Origin: JAJDTT01 sp022827025
GTDB taxonomy: Bacteria > Acidobacteriota > UBA6911 > RPQK01 > JAJDTT01
Reading direction: 5' to 3'
NCBI GenBank assembly: GCA_965203535.1
Contig: OZ241897.1
Location: 4,650,001 to 4,714,000, forward strand
DNA length: 64,000 bases
Shown here piece by piece: positions 42,124-51,531 of the stretch (position 1 is the first letter of the stretch; every line of letters starts with the position of its first letter). A program made the position numbers and the translations under genes. The notes beneath the pieces were generated by a model. That model saw only the letters and a program-made list of their open reading frames with translations, ran no database searches and was not told where the DNA came from.

Positions 42124-42678
42124 TCCGCACTGGCGTGGGTGATCTAACGCCTGTTGCAGAACCCGCAGGTGCTGGCCAAGGCCCGGGCCGAAGTGGAGTC
42201 GGTGACCGGGGAGGGACAGCCGGCGCCCGGGCCGACCGGGGAGCAGGTCGCCGGACTCAGCTACCTGGACTCCGTCATCAAGGAGACGGCTCGCCTCAAT
42301 CCGGTCCTGCCCATCGCCGCCCGCCATCTGGGAAAGGACATGCGCATCGGAGACCACGAATTGCCGGTCGGCAGCATCGTGGTGCCGTGCATCTACCTCA
42401 CCCACCGCCGACCGGAATTGTGGCCGGAACCGGAGGCGTTCAACCCCGGCCGGTTTGCGGGGCGCCGGATCGATCCCTATACGTTTTTCCCGTTCGGCGG
42501 CGGTGTGCGCTACTGTCTCCGAGCGGCGTTCGCCAGCTATGAGATGAAGATCGTGCTGGCCCGCGTGTTGTCGCGCGTGGCCCTGCGGTTGGACCCTCGC
42601 CACACGGTTCGAGTGGTGCGGCGCGGTATTACATTTACGCCATCCGGCGGTGTGCGGGTGATCCGAGCGGCGGACTGA
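42124..42678 (+). pseudogene. Cytochrome P450, C-terminal remnant
   Basis: Only the last ~185 codons of a P450 are present. The K-helix ExxR is visible in IKETARLNPVLP, and the heme-loop reads FFPFGGGVRYC, but the residue two after the Cys, normally Gly, is Arg. Reading upstream in frame gives ALAWVI, then a TAA stop (42145-42147) where Tyr would be expected, then RLLQNPQVLAKARAEV. The N-terminal ~270 residues, including the oxygen-binding I-helix, are absent. The combination of a missing half, an internal stop and a degraded heme loop marks a decayed gene. Confidence 0.85.
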
Positions 42679-42851
42679 GCCACGGCAGTGATGATTCCGG
42701 ATCCGGGGCGCCGGCAGAATGGGCCGTATCGGCAGACTGTTCGACGCCTGGCGTACCGGTACTTGTCGGGCCTACCGCGTCTCCATACAATTTCCTTCGA
42801 AATCAGAATCCCGGCCGGTCCCCGGCCTGAGAACAGGAGGCGCGACCCATC

Positions 42852-44426
42852 ATGATTCGGACCTGGACCTGCTGCCTGCTTGGCCTCTTCTTGCTCCTTC
42901 CGGGCGGGGAACTCCGTGGAGAAGGGAAGATCCGTGTTCTGCTGGTCGACGGGCAGAACAATCACAACTGGGTGGAGACCAGCGAGTCGCTCCGCGGCGC
43001 CCTGGAGCGCGCCGGACTGTTCCAGGTGGTCACTTCCAGCAGCCCGGCCAAAGACGCCGAATCGGGCGCCTGGAGGCGTTGGTGGCCGGATTTCCGGGCG
43101 TTCGACGTCGTCGTCAGCAACTACAATGGTCAATCCTGGCCCAGAGCGGTGCAGGAGGCGTTGGAGGAGTACGTTCAGTCCGGAGGGGGGCTGGCCATCG
43201 TGCACGCCGCCAACAACGCCTTTCCCGAGTGGGAGGAGTACAACCGGATGATCGGCCTGGGCTGGCGGGGCCGGGACTACGGCGACGCCATCGCCGTCGA
43301 CGACGCCAGCGGCCGGCTCCTGCGCATCGCTCGAGGCGCCGGTATCGGCGCCGGACACGGGCGGCGCCATTCCTACCTGGTCCGGATCCGGAAGCCGGAG
43401 CATCCCATCATGAAGGGAATTCCGGCCCGCTGGATGCACGCCACCGACGAGCTGTACCATGGCCAGCGGGGACCCGCCCTGGACATGACGGTTCTGGCGT
43501 CCGCTTTTTCGGACCCGAGGCAAGCCGGGTCCGGCCAGCACGAGCCCCTGATCTGGGTGATTCCCTACGGCAAGGGCCGGGTCGTCACCAATCTCATGGG
43601 ACATCACTGGCCCGGCCAGGAGCACCGGAACTCGCTGCACTGCGTCGGCTTCCAGACCATTTTCACCCGCAGCGTCGAGTGGTTGGCCAGGGACCGGGTC
43701 ACCCTGCCCGTGCCCGAACGGTTCCCCAACACGACGGAGGTCGTGATGGTGGACCTGACGCCGGCCCCCGGGCCCGAAGTGCCGGCGGGACACCGGCTGC
43801 TCTACAACCAGGCGATGGGGAACGAGGAGGCGCTCCGGGACTTCGTCTTCTCCGACCCGGCGGCGTGGCGCTACGCCGACCGGAGCCAGGGAGAGCCGGC
43901 GCTGGAGCATTTTCAGCAGAGCCGCTACGAACCCCCGCACCGGTCCCCCCTGAACATTGCGCTTGTAGACGGTCAGCAATTCGGCAGTTTCGTGGCGGAC
44001 CTGCGGGTCCGGCAGACGGGTCGGGAATACGGTCACCGGGATCTCTGTTTCTTTTTCGGTTTCCAGGACCCCGCCCACTTCTACTACGCCCACGTCGCTT
44101 CGCGGACCGACGACCACGCCCACAACATCTTTCTGGTCAACGGCCAGGCGCGGGTGAAGGTCTCCACGACGACCACCGCCGGACACGACTGGGGCGAGCG
44201 GGATTGGCACCAGGTCCGGATCCAACGCGACGTGGAGAGCGGTTCCATTCAGGTTTTCGTCAATGACATGTCCAAGCCCATCATGAGCGCCCGGGACAAG
44301 ACGTTCGCCGAGGGCTGGCTCGGCGTGGGCTCATTCGACGACACCGGAAAAGTTTCCCGAATACGCATCTGGTCGCCGGAATTCGTGAGCAGGAACGTCG
44401 ACTTTTTTTCCGGACCCGGCGACTGA
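42852..44426 (+). CDS. Exported ThuA-domain protein with C-terminal concanavalin-like domain
   Basis: A 524-residue protein with a signal peptide (CCLLGLFLLLPGGELRG). The ThuA-like (trehalose-utilisation) glutamine-amidotransferase-fold domain covers about residues 27-285, with VLLVDGQNNHNW at its start, GGGLAIVHAANNAFPEW in the middle and a NLMGHHWPGQEH segment. A C-terminal beta-sandwich, about 310-510, resembles DUF1080/concanavalin domains (DLCFFFGFQDPAHFYYAHV). ThuA proteins often partner with Gfo/Idh and DUF1080 proteins in sugar oxidation. AGGAGG lies 11 bases upstream of the ATG. Confidence 0.88.
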   Translation: MIRTWTCCLLGLFLLLPGGELRGEGKIRVLLVDGQNNHNWVETSESLRGALERAGLFQVVTSSSPAKDAESGAWRRWWPDFRAFDVVVSNYNGQSWPRAVQEALEEYVQSGGGLAIVHAANNAFPEWEEYNRMIGLGWRGRDYGDAIAVDDASGRLLRIARGAGIGAGHGRRHSYLVRIRKPEHPIMKGIPARWMHATDELYHGQRGPALDMTVLASAFSDPRQAGSGQHEPLIWVIPYGKGRVVTNLMGHHWPGQEHRNSLHCVGFQTIFTRSVEWLARDRVTLPVPERFPNTTEVVMVDLTPAPGPEVPAGHRLLYNQAMGNEEALRDFVFSDPAAWRYADRSQGEPALEHFQQSRYEPPHRSPLNIALVDGQQFGSFVADLRVRQTGREYGHRDLCFFFGFQDPAHFYYAHVASRTDDHAHNIFLVNGQARVKVSTTTTAGHDWGERDWHQVRIQRDVESGSIQVFVNDMSKPIMSARDKTFAEGWLGVGSFDDTGKVSRIRIWSPEFVSRNVDFFSGPGD

Positions 44427-44474
44427 TTCGGAGGCGGCTTCTCTCTTCCCAGGCGGCGAACTCGAGGAACAGGG

Positions 44475-46370
44475 ATGGACGAGCTGGCGCACCAGGCGGA
44501 TCAGCACAGCTTCATGGACGCTGTTCTCGATGACCTTCGAGCCCTTCGTCAGATGCTCGAACAGGGCTTGATCGAGTCGGGCCCACCGCGGATCGGCGTC
44601 GAGCAGGAGCTCTTTCTGGTGGACGAGTCCTGGCAACCGGCCCCCGTGGGTCCCCGGATTCTGGAGGACAACCGGAATCCCCACCTCACCCCCGAGCTGG
44701 GGCGCTTCAATCTGGAGATCAACTTCGATCCCGTCGAATTCCGGGGCGGCTGCCTGGAAGAGTTGGAGCGCCAACTCAACCAATCGATCGAGGAACTGGC
44801 CGCGCCGGCCGGCACTCACGGGGCGCGGGTCCTGCTGGCGGGCATCCTGCCCACCCTGACCCTGTCGCAACTCACGATCCGGAACATGAGCCCGCAACCG
44901 CGTTACCATGCTCTCTCGGAGGCCATCACCAAGCTGCGCGGCGAGACTCATTCGCTGCGCATCCGGGGGATCGACGAATTGATGGTCAAGGTCAAGACCA
45001 TCATGCTGGAGGCCTGCAACACCAGTTTCCAGGTGCACCTCCAGGTTCCTCCGGATCAGTTCCCCCGGTACTACAACATCGCCCAGTTGGCCACGGCCCC
45101 CGTGCTGGCGGCCGCCGCCAACTCCCCCCTCCTGCTGAGCAAACGACTGTGGCAGGAAACCCGGATCGCCCTCTTCCAACTCTCCGTCGACACGCGGAGG
45201 CCTTCCGTTTATCCGCGGAGTTCGAGACCTCGAGTCGGCTTCGGAGACCGCTGGGTCCGGGATTCGGTATTGGACATCTTCCAAGAGGACGTGACCCGTT
45301 TCCGGGCCCTGATGAACGTGAAGAGTACGGAGGACCCCTTGGAGGCGCTGTCCCGCAACCGGCTGCCCAAGCTCAAGGCGCTCAACATGTTCAACGGCAC
45401 CGTCTACCGTTGGAATCGTCCCTGCTACGGAGTTCACGAGGGCCGGGCCCACTTGCGAATCGAGAATCGGGTCCTTCCGTCCGGCCCCTCGGTGCTGGAC
45501 GAGGTGGCCAATGCCGCGTTTTTCTGCGGACTGGTCACCGGCCTGGCCCGGGAGCACGAGGACGTCACCACCCGGATCTCCTTCGAGGAGGTCAAGTCCA
45601 GCTTCCAGTCGGCCGCACGTTCAGGCCTGAACGCGCAACTGGCGTGGCTGGATGGAGCATCCATGCCCGCTCCGGAACTGATTGCCGGAAGGTTGCTGCC
45701 CGCGGCGCGGGAGGGTCTCCGGCACCGGGGCATTCGGGACGAGGACATCAATCGGTACCTGGGCGTGATCGAAAAGCGTGTAAAGACCGGCCAGACGGGA
45801 GCGGATTGGCTGCTGCGTTCATATTCGCGGATGGGAGGCGACCGGCGCCGGGGAGAAAATCTCGTGGCTCTGACGGCGGCGACCTACCGGCGCCAGACGC
45901 GAGGAAAGCCTGTCCATTCATGGCCTTTGGCCGAGCCGGAAGAGGGCGGCGACTGGCGCGCCCACTACAAGCGGATCGAGCAGTACATGACCACGGAGGT
46001 CTTCACCGTCCAGCCGGAGGATCCCATCGACCTGGCGGCCAACATCATGGATTGGGAGCGGGTCCGGCACATCCCGGTGGAAGATGAACGGAACCGGCTG
46101 GTCGGCCTGGTCTCTTATCGCGCCATCTTCAGCTTTTTCATTCGCCAGGGCGGTGGCCAACGCAAGGTGGAGCCGGTCCGCCGGATCATGAAGCCGGATC
46201 CCATCACCGTGACTCCGGAGACGTTGACGGTGGAAGCCATCGCCACCATGCGCCGCGAAAAAATCGGGTGCCTGCCGGTGGTTCAAGACGATCGGCTGGT
46301 GGGCATCGTCACCTACCGCGATTTCATGGAGATCGCCGGTCAGGTGTTGGAGCAGCAGTTGAGAAAGTAG
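44475..46370 (+). CDS. Glutamate-cysteine ligase-like protein fused to a CBS-domain pair
   Basis: A 631-residue protein. Residues ~35-430 belong to the GCS2-type carboxylate-amine ligase family, with GVEQELFLVDESW near 40-52, FNLEINFDPVEF and MLEACNTSFQVHLQV, all typical ATP/glutamate-binding segments. Residues ~497-631 form a tandem CBS pair (YMTTEVFTVQPEDPIDLAAN and RIMKPDPITVTPETLTVEAI), a nucleotide-sensing regulatory module. GCS2-like ligases make gamma-glutamyl amides such as gamma-glutamylcysteine. The fused CBS pair suggests allosteric control by adenine nucleotides. GAGGAACAGGG lies before the ATG. A gamma-glutamyltranspeptidase is also encoded in the window, but far away. Confidence 0.88.
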   Translation: MDELAHQADQHSFMDAVLDDLRALRQMLEQGLIESGPPRIGVEQELFLVDESWQPAPVGPRILEDNRNPHLTPELGRFNLEINFDPVEFRGGCLEELERQLNQSIEELAAPAGTHGARVLLAGILPTLTLSQLTIRNMSPQPRYHALSEAITKLRGETHSLRIRGIDELMVKVKTIMLEACNTSFQVHLQVPPDQFPRYYNIAQLATAPVLAAAANSPLLLSKRLWQETRIALFQLSVDTRRPSVYPRSSRPRVGFGDRWVRDSVLDIFQEDVTRFRALMNVKSTEDPLEALSRNRLPKLKALNMFNGTVYRWNRPCYGVHEGRAHLRIENRVLPSGPSVLDEVANAAFFCGLVTGLAREHEDVTTRISFEEVKSSFQSAARSGLNAQLAWLDGASMPAPELIAGRLLPAAREGLRHRGIRDEDINRYLGVIEKRVKTGQTGADWLLRSYSRMGGDRRRGENLVALTAATYRRQTRGKPVHSWPLAEPEEGGDWRAHYKRIEQYMTTEVFTVQPEDPIDLAANIMDWERVRHIPVEDERNRLVGLVSYRAIFSFFIRQGGGQRKVEPVRRIMKPDPITVTPETLTVEAIATMRREKIGCLPVVQDDRLVGIVTYRDFMEIAGQVLEQQLRK

Positions 46371-46456
46371 TCCCGACGGGTCCGGCGTCCGCGATTTTCG
46401 AGCGAGAGTAGTCGTTTCTCGGGTGACCGAAACCGGGATCGTTCATGAATCGGGTT

Positions 46457-47371
46457 TCAGAACGCCCGGCGCAAAGAGATCGACAGTTCCTGACCCTGAA
46501 GATTCGCCCGGGTTCTACCCAGATCGAGTCCCAACGGCTCCCGGCTCCCATCCCGCCAGACCACCTGTCCCGGACCTCTGTCGGTTCCGACGTCTCCGTA
46601 GTCGGCGTAGCGCCAGGCAAGATCGAGGGTCGTCTTTTCCGCGGGCGATACGCCGACTCCCGCCGTCAGCATCCAGGCGAAGTTGATCCGCCGCCCACCC
46701 GGAACGATGGTCGTGGTCTTGGGGAACTCCATGTGCGTCTCGTCGAGGTCGATCCGCGAGAAACCGCCCCCGGCGCCGGCGAACGGTCGGAAGGGACCGA
46801 GGCTGGGCAGGCCGAGTTCGGGGAGATCCAGGTAAGCGGTTCCCATGCCGGTCAGAAAGGACACATCCACCGAGACCTGCTGCCGCTCCATGGTCTGGAC
46901 GAAGTTGGCCCGGCCCTCGAAGGAGAAGGGCGAAAAGTATTGAAAGATCGATTCCAGGCGCAACCCGGGCGCCGCAGCGTAGCCGAGGCCGAACTCGGCG
47001 CCGGCCATCGTTCCGAAGTCGCCGAAAGAGCTCCGGGGCGTTCCGTCATTCCCGGCTCCGCAGCCGTAGAGGGCCAGCGGAGACGAACTGGAGCAGTTCT
47101 CATCCAGGAACCTGGCCATTCTGGTCCAATCGAGAACCGCTCCAGCCCGAACGTAGAGGCCGCGTGAGGCGCCGGGCCCGGCCGAGTCGGATTCCGCCGC
47201 GCCGGTGGAGGCCGTGGCAACGTCGGACGATCCCGTGTCTCCGGAAATGCGTTCGACGGCGGCATCGGCCGTTTGCGCGAGTGCCGTGGCCGGAACGGCG
47301 GCCGCGACGGTCGCGGCGAAGGCGGTCCCAAGCCAAGGTACGACAAACCGGGAATTCTTCGTGCCGGACAT
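46457..47371 (-). CDS. Outer-membrane beta-barrel protein
   Basis: A 304-residue protein with a signal peptide cleaved after ATALA (about residue 32). A low-complexity Ala/Ser/Thr/Gly stretch follows, then a set of amphipathic beta strands with glycine and aromatic residues (AGAEFGLGYAAAPGLRLE, RPFAGAGGGFSR). It ends in Phe (LSISLRRAF), as outer-membrane proteins recognised by the BAM complex do. It resembles OmpW/opacity-type barrels, and a specific family is not assigned. The ATG at 47371 was chosen over a GTG two codons upstream. No strong Shine-Dalgarno is seen. Confidence 0.78.
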   Translation of the reverse strand: MSGTKNSRFVVPWLGTAFAATVAAAVPATALAQTADAAVERISGDTGSSDVATASTGAAESDSAGPGASRGLYVRAGAVLDWTRMARFLDENCSSSSPLALYGCGAGNDGTPRSSFGDFGTMAGAEFGLGYAAAPGLRLESIFQYFSPFSFEGRANFVQTMERQQVSVDVSFLTGMGTAYLDLPELGLPSLGPFRPFAGAGGGFSRIDLDETHMEFPKTTTIVPGGRRINFAWMLTAGVGVSPAEKTTLDLAWRYADYGDVGTDRGPGQVVWRDGSREPLGLDLGRTRANLQGQELSISLRRAF

Positions 47372-47419
47372 GAACACAGCTTATACGACTTGCCTGAATC
47401 CATGGCTGGCCCTGGGAGT

Positions 47420-47446
47420 CTAGGAGCCTGCGCGGCAGAAATTAAT
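47420..47446. mobile_element. Solo left end of the MITE-like element
   Basis: CTAGGAGCCTGCGCGGCAGAAATTAA matches the left terminal repeat of the two full MITE-like elements at 30 and 57 kb, but the interior and right end are missing. It directly abuts the broken 3' end of an MFS transporter gene. Confidence 0.75.
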
Positions 47447-48321
47447 TCGCCTACGATGCCGGCGAGGATGGCGCCGCCGGGACGGAGGTAGCCCGTGGTG
47501 GCGGCGAAGCCGGCGGCGTCGGTTTCGTTCATCCCCAGCACTTCGTAGTAGTAGAGGGAATAGTTGTCGAGTCCCTTGAAGCCGCAATAGGCGCAGATCA
47601 CGATGACGGCCTGCAGCCACACCGCACGAATACCCAGGATTTTCCTGACATTGGACCAGGTCTGCCGCCGCCGCTTCCCCGTGACCGTGGGCGTCTCGGG
47701 AATGAGCCACCACACCGCGGCGGCCGCTGCCAGAGTGGAGACGGTGTAGAAGAGGATGACCGCCTGCAGGGCGGCCGCGCGTTCGGCCGGATCGGCGAGC
47801 GTCGGATCGGCTCCGATCCGGAGGCTGAACAAGAGGACGCCGGCGCTGGCGAACAGGGCCGCGATGAGACCGCGGCCGCCGTCCAGGAGGCCGAACCCCC
47901 GGCCTTGGGCCAGTCGTCCACCCCACACCCGGGTCGACCGGATCAGGGCGCACCAGAAAAGAAGCACGCTGGTCACGCCCCAGAAAGCGTACAGGATCGA
48001 CATGCCCAGGATTCCGGGCAGGGTCATGAGATAGAGACCGCCCGCGGCCGTGACCACCAGTGAAATGCTCATCAGCTTCCGAGCCGAGAAGCGGTCGGCG
48101 AGGATCCCGCCCGGGAAATAGCAGAGCATCGCGGTGATGCCGTAGGGCGCGAAGATGTCGCCCAGGTCGGCGTTGGAAAAGCCGAAGACTTCGAGCACCG
48201 TCGGGCGGAAGAAGCGCAGCACGTGAAACGGCAGGCTGAACACCAATTCCCCGGCGAGAACCAGGGCGAACATGGTGAGAATGCGCGTGCGCGTCTCAGT
48301 CGGGATGGGATTTCGCATCAC
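47447..48321 (-). pseudogene. MFS transporter, 3'-truncated
   Basis: About 290 codons of a major facilitator superfamily transporter. Several membrane helices and the cytoplasmic loop motif GGILADRFSARKLM after the second helix are intact, followed by later helices up to GYLRPGGAILAGIVGE. There the sequence runs into the terminal repeat of a MITE-like element and native sequence ends. A full MFS protein has about 400 residues and 12 helices, so roughly the last third is missing. The frame stays open through the element and antisense to the beta-barrel gene to 46852, adding about 200 unrelated residues. A functional transporter is unlikely. Confidence 0.8.
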
Positions 48322-48354
48322 ACCGGCGTCGGACCGGGAAACGGCTTCGCCGAA

Positions 48355-51276
48355 TCACTTGAAGGAGACGCTGTACAGCCGGGCGTTACCCTCCAACTGA
48401 AACCGCAGCCGGAGCGGGTCTCCTCCAGGGGGAAGACTGAGCTGTTCATCCCCGTAGGGCCACGAAACCGGAACCGAGAGGCCGTCACCGGTCACGGCGT
48501 TGCTCCGGGTCACGATCCGGTCTCCCTGTAACAGCTCCACCTGAATCCGGCCCCGGCCTCGAGAGAGCCCCGTTGCATTCAGCTCCAATTCCAGGGGTGA
48601 ACCCGTCGGCTTCAGGGGGATCGTGGTCCAGGAACCGGATTCGGATCCTTCCGCCACCGACAGGCTGACGAACCCGTCCCGGCGGATGGTGGCCAGACCG
48701 GTATGCATGGGCGTGTGGATCCAATCGTGGAACCAACCGATGGTGGTGGCGCTGCCGGAGTAGTAGATCCAGAATTTGCCGTCGACTTCCAAGGGGACGT
48801 TCACGGGAGAGACCCAGCCGGCGTCCCATTCCCCCTCCCGGCCCAGATCGATCACCGGCTGGCCGTCGAAGACATGGACGAAATTGAGTCCGTCCCGGCT
48901 GACGATGAGCTGCTGGGGCATCCGGTGGTCGGGGCCCCAGATGTCGAACATGCCGGGATACAGGCCGGAATCCAGCCAGACCGAGGTCAGATGCTGCTCC
49001 GCCTCCAGTCCGGCCCGGGGGAACATGTTGGGGTTCCTGGGATCGCTGGTCCACTCCAGGAGGTCGGAGCTCCAGTAGACACAGGTCATCCGGACCCAGC
49101 GGTAAGTCTCTCGCCCGCAATGGGAGTACACTTTCCATCTCCGCTCCGGATTCGTCTCCAGGTCGTCGTAGAAGAAGTTGCGCCGGTCGCCGAACGACAT
49201 CTCGACGCGTCCTCCGTGGGTCCAGTGAATCCCGTCGGCGGAATAGAGGAGGGGGTTGCCTCGCGTGGCCACGATGGCTTTGTAGCGGCGGTCCGGATTC
49301 GTCTCCCGGTCGTCCTTGATCACCATGGGCATGTAGGCGCTGTTGCCTTCCCCGCCCATGTCCATGATGTTGTTGGCCTTGGACCCCTTGTATTCCACCT
49401 GGTTCAGGTTGGGCTTGACCCATGTGACGCCGTCCCGGCTCTCGGCGTAGCCCACGTAGTGGGGAGAACGCTGGTTGGCCGCGTAGTCCTGGGAGAGGCC
49501 CGAATACCACATCCGGAAGCGCCCCTCGTCGTAGAGGACCTCGCCGTAGGCATGGGCGCGGAGGTCGTCGAAAGTGCCCGGAGGTCCGGTTCTCAGGACC
49601 GGATTGGCCGGATGCTTCTTCATGGGGTGGAGGGTCTCGGCCAGTCCGTCGGTGGCGCTCACCTCCAGCATGTCCAGGAAGAGCACCTTGCGGCCCGATT
49701 CCACTTTGAGATCCGGGACCGCCATGCGATCGAAGAAGACGCCCCCGCCGGTGGAGGCGGTGGCGGCCAGGGTCATCCCCAGGCTCCCGGAGCCCGGCGA
49801 CATCTGCTTCTGGACGGTGTGGAAGTCGCTCGGGGCGGGTCCGGCGGACAACTCGTTGACAGGAATGTTGGTGGCCTCTTTGTGAAGCAGCGGGTCCCCG
49901 GCCAGGGTGCGGCTTTCGTAGGGGGCGCTGAACCGGGTCCCCAGCCAACGCGAATAAAAGGTGTGGCCGCGCGTCGAATTGGACCAGAAGACCCAGGCGA
50001 CGCCGTGTTCGTCGCGGGCCAGTTGGGGGCGGTGGAACTTGTCCCGGCCGTAGTGCAGCGGCTTCCGGATCCAGTCCCGGCCGTCGAAATAGCAGTAGAG
50101 AATGATGTGCTCCGACTTCTCGAAGACCACCAGCGCTCGTTTGCCCCACCCGACCACGCTGTAGTTGACGAAGCCGGTCCCGCTCCAAGGGCCGTGAGGC
50201 AGGATCCGGGTCAGGTCCCGGTCCTCGGCGAAGGATCTGGCCAGGTCGGGGATCTGGAGATAGTAGAGGAGCCACGAGTCGTCCCGGGAGAAGGCCATGT
50301 GGAGGGTGCCGCCGGGGTCCAGGTCCATCACCGGCGCCCGGAAGGCTCCCGGAAGGGTCAGGACCTTGCGGGTCCAACCCCCGTCCGACGGGGTGGCCAT
50401 CCAGATCTCGTCCGACTCCTTGCGTCCGTTGTGGCGGATGTACACGACTCCGCCATCCTGGACGCGCGAATGGCCGTCCGCGATCGGCGACGCCTGGCTG
50501 TAGGCGATCCAGAGCCGCCCCGCTTCGTCGACGGCCAAGTCCCCCATTCGAGGGTCCTTGGCCAAGTCGTCGACCCGTTGGGCCGGAGTCCAATTCCCCG
50601 AATCGCCGATCTTGCCGGACGCGCCGGTTCCGGATACGTCGCAACGGCTGTACCAGATGGCGTCCGGACCGGTGCCCTGCCAGATCAGGTGCAGCACGTC
50701 GTTTCCGTCGAGGACGAAGCTCACCGCGCTGGCGCCGCCCTCCGCTCCGGCGATGCGATTCTGGGACCCTCCCGCCAGGGGGACGGGCGGGTGAAAGTCG
50801 CCGGCGAACTCGGGGTCCCCGTTCTTGGAGACGGCCAGAAAGATGGTCCTGCCGCCCGGGGACCTGCCGTCGTAGGCGGCGAACCAGAGCCCGGCCTGGT
50901 TCCGACCGATCTGTCGTCCGTTGGAGTGGGGGAAGGGAACGGCGCCTCCGCTGCTGCCGACTTTCAGGGTCACGACCGCCGCGAGGGACTCCGCCAAAAG
51001 AAACAACGAAAAGAAGCAGCAGCAGATCCGGCCCGTTCGGTGCAGGATTCTCGACGGCGACCTTCTCGCAGGGGCGACCCTTGTGGTCGCCCTCCCTCCC
51101 AACGGCGTCACCCACCTCGGGTTGTTTGGTCCCTTCCGGCCCGGTTGCTGGCGCAGCCCTCCGGAGGGAGAACGATGCGACGCCGGAGGGCACCCACAAG
51201 GGGTGCCCCTACGGTCATCGGATGTCGGAAGTTTCGAGGAAGGAATCGTTGGGGCAGGGAAACGAGTAATCACCAT
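48355..51276 (-). CDS. Large exported propeller / glycosidase-like protein
   Basis: Up to 973 codons are open, but the first ~75 are translated hairpin repeats (GTPCGCP, RATTRVAPA), so the true start lies further in and is not resolved. A GTG at 51111 is the only in-frame conventional start before the signal peptide ICCCFFSLFLLAESLAA. The N-terminal half is a beta-propeller (GQIGRNQAGLWFAAYDG-like blades). The C-terminal half (from about residue 560) resembles five-bladed GH43/GH32-like propellers, with HPANPVLRTG and FRMWYSG, and a terminal beta domain. The C-terminal half shares motifs with the gene at the right edge of the window. Glycan hydrolysis is plausible but unproven. Confidence 0.72.
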   Translation of the reverse strand: MVITRFPAPTIPSSKLPTSDDRRGTPCGCPPASHRSPSGGLRQQPGRKGPNNPRWVTPLGGRATTRVAPARRSPSRILHRTGRICCCFFSLFLLAESLAAVVTLKVGSSGGAVPFPHSNGRQIGRNQAGLWFAAYDGRSPGGRTIFLAVSKNGDPEFAGDFHPPVPLAGGSQNRIAGAEGGASAVSFVLDGNDVLHLIWQGTGPDAIWYSRCDVSGTGASGKIGDSGNWTPAQRVDDLAKDPRMGDLAVDEAGRLWIAYSQASPIADGHSRVQDGGVVYIRHNGRKESDEIWMATPSDGGWTRKVLTLPGAFRAPVMDLDPGGTLHMAFSRDDSWLLYYLQIPDLARSFAEDRDLTRILPHGPWSGTGFVNYSVVGWGKRALVVFEKSEHIILYCYFDGRDWIRKPLHYGRDKFHRPQLARDEHGVAWVFWSNSTRGHTFYSRWLGTRFSAPYESRTLAGDPLLHKEATNIPVNELSAGPAPSDFHTVQKQMSPGSGSLGMTLAATASTGGGVFFDRMAVPDLKVESGRKVLFLDMLEVSATDGLAETLHPMKKHPANPVLRTGPPGTFDDLRAHAYGEVLYDEGRFRMWYSGLSQDYAANQRSPHYVGYAESRDGVTWVKPNLNQVEYKGSKANNIMDMGGEGNSAYMPMVIKDDRETNPDRRYKAIVATRGNPLLYSADGIHWTHGGRVEMSFGDRRNFFYDDLETNPERRWKVYSHCGRETYRWVRMTCVYWSSDLLEWTSDPRNPNMFPRAGLEAEQHLTSVWLDSGLYPGMFDIWGPDHRMPQQLIVSRDGLNFVHVFDGQPVIDLGREGEWDAGWVSPVNVPLEVDGKFWIYYSGSATTIGWFHDWIHTPMHTGLATIRRDGFVSLSVAEGSESGSWTTIPLKPTGSPLELELNATGLSRGRGRIQVELLQGDRIVTRSNAVTGDGLSVPVSWPYGDEQLSLPPGGDPLRLRFQLEGNARLYSVSFK
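51060..51215. repeat. Pair of GGGCGACC- and GGGCACCC-type hairpins
   Basis: GGGCGACCCTTGTGGTCGCCC near 51072-51092 and GGGCACCCACAAGGGGTGCCC near 51189-51209 share the core ACAAGG/CCTTGT but have different stems. The same two hairpins occur as a pair at 29863 and 30048. Both overlap the open N-terminal extension of the propeller gene. Confidence 0.75.
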
Positions 51277-51531
51277 CTAACAACTTTCATGAAGCGATTG
51301 AAGTGCGAGATCTGAGTAGGAAGGATCGTAGCAGAGTCTTGTCCAAGAGGATGGCCGATGGGCTTGATTCGAAGCGCTCACCGGCCACGCTGGTGATAAC
51401 CTCCCTTTTAGTGGATCCCCGGCGAGCCATTTTCGGCAAATGAAGGACGGGCCGTTTCCCTCCGGCCGCCACTGCTCCGGCGCCGGCTTTTCCTGTGTCC
51501 GGGACTTGGGTTATATTCCCAGGAGATTCCC

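Noticed and set aside
48703..51315. An 870-codon plus-strand open frame opposite the large propeller gene
   Set aside because: It mirrors the codon pattern of the minus-strand gene in GC-rich DNA and shows no signal peptide, domain or Shine-Dalgarno. It is a shadow frame.
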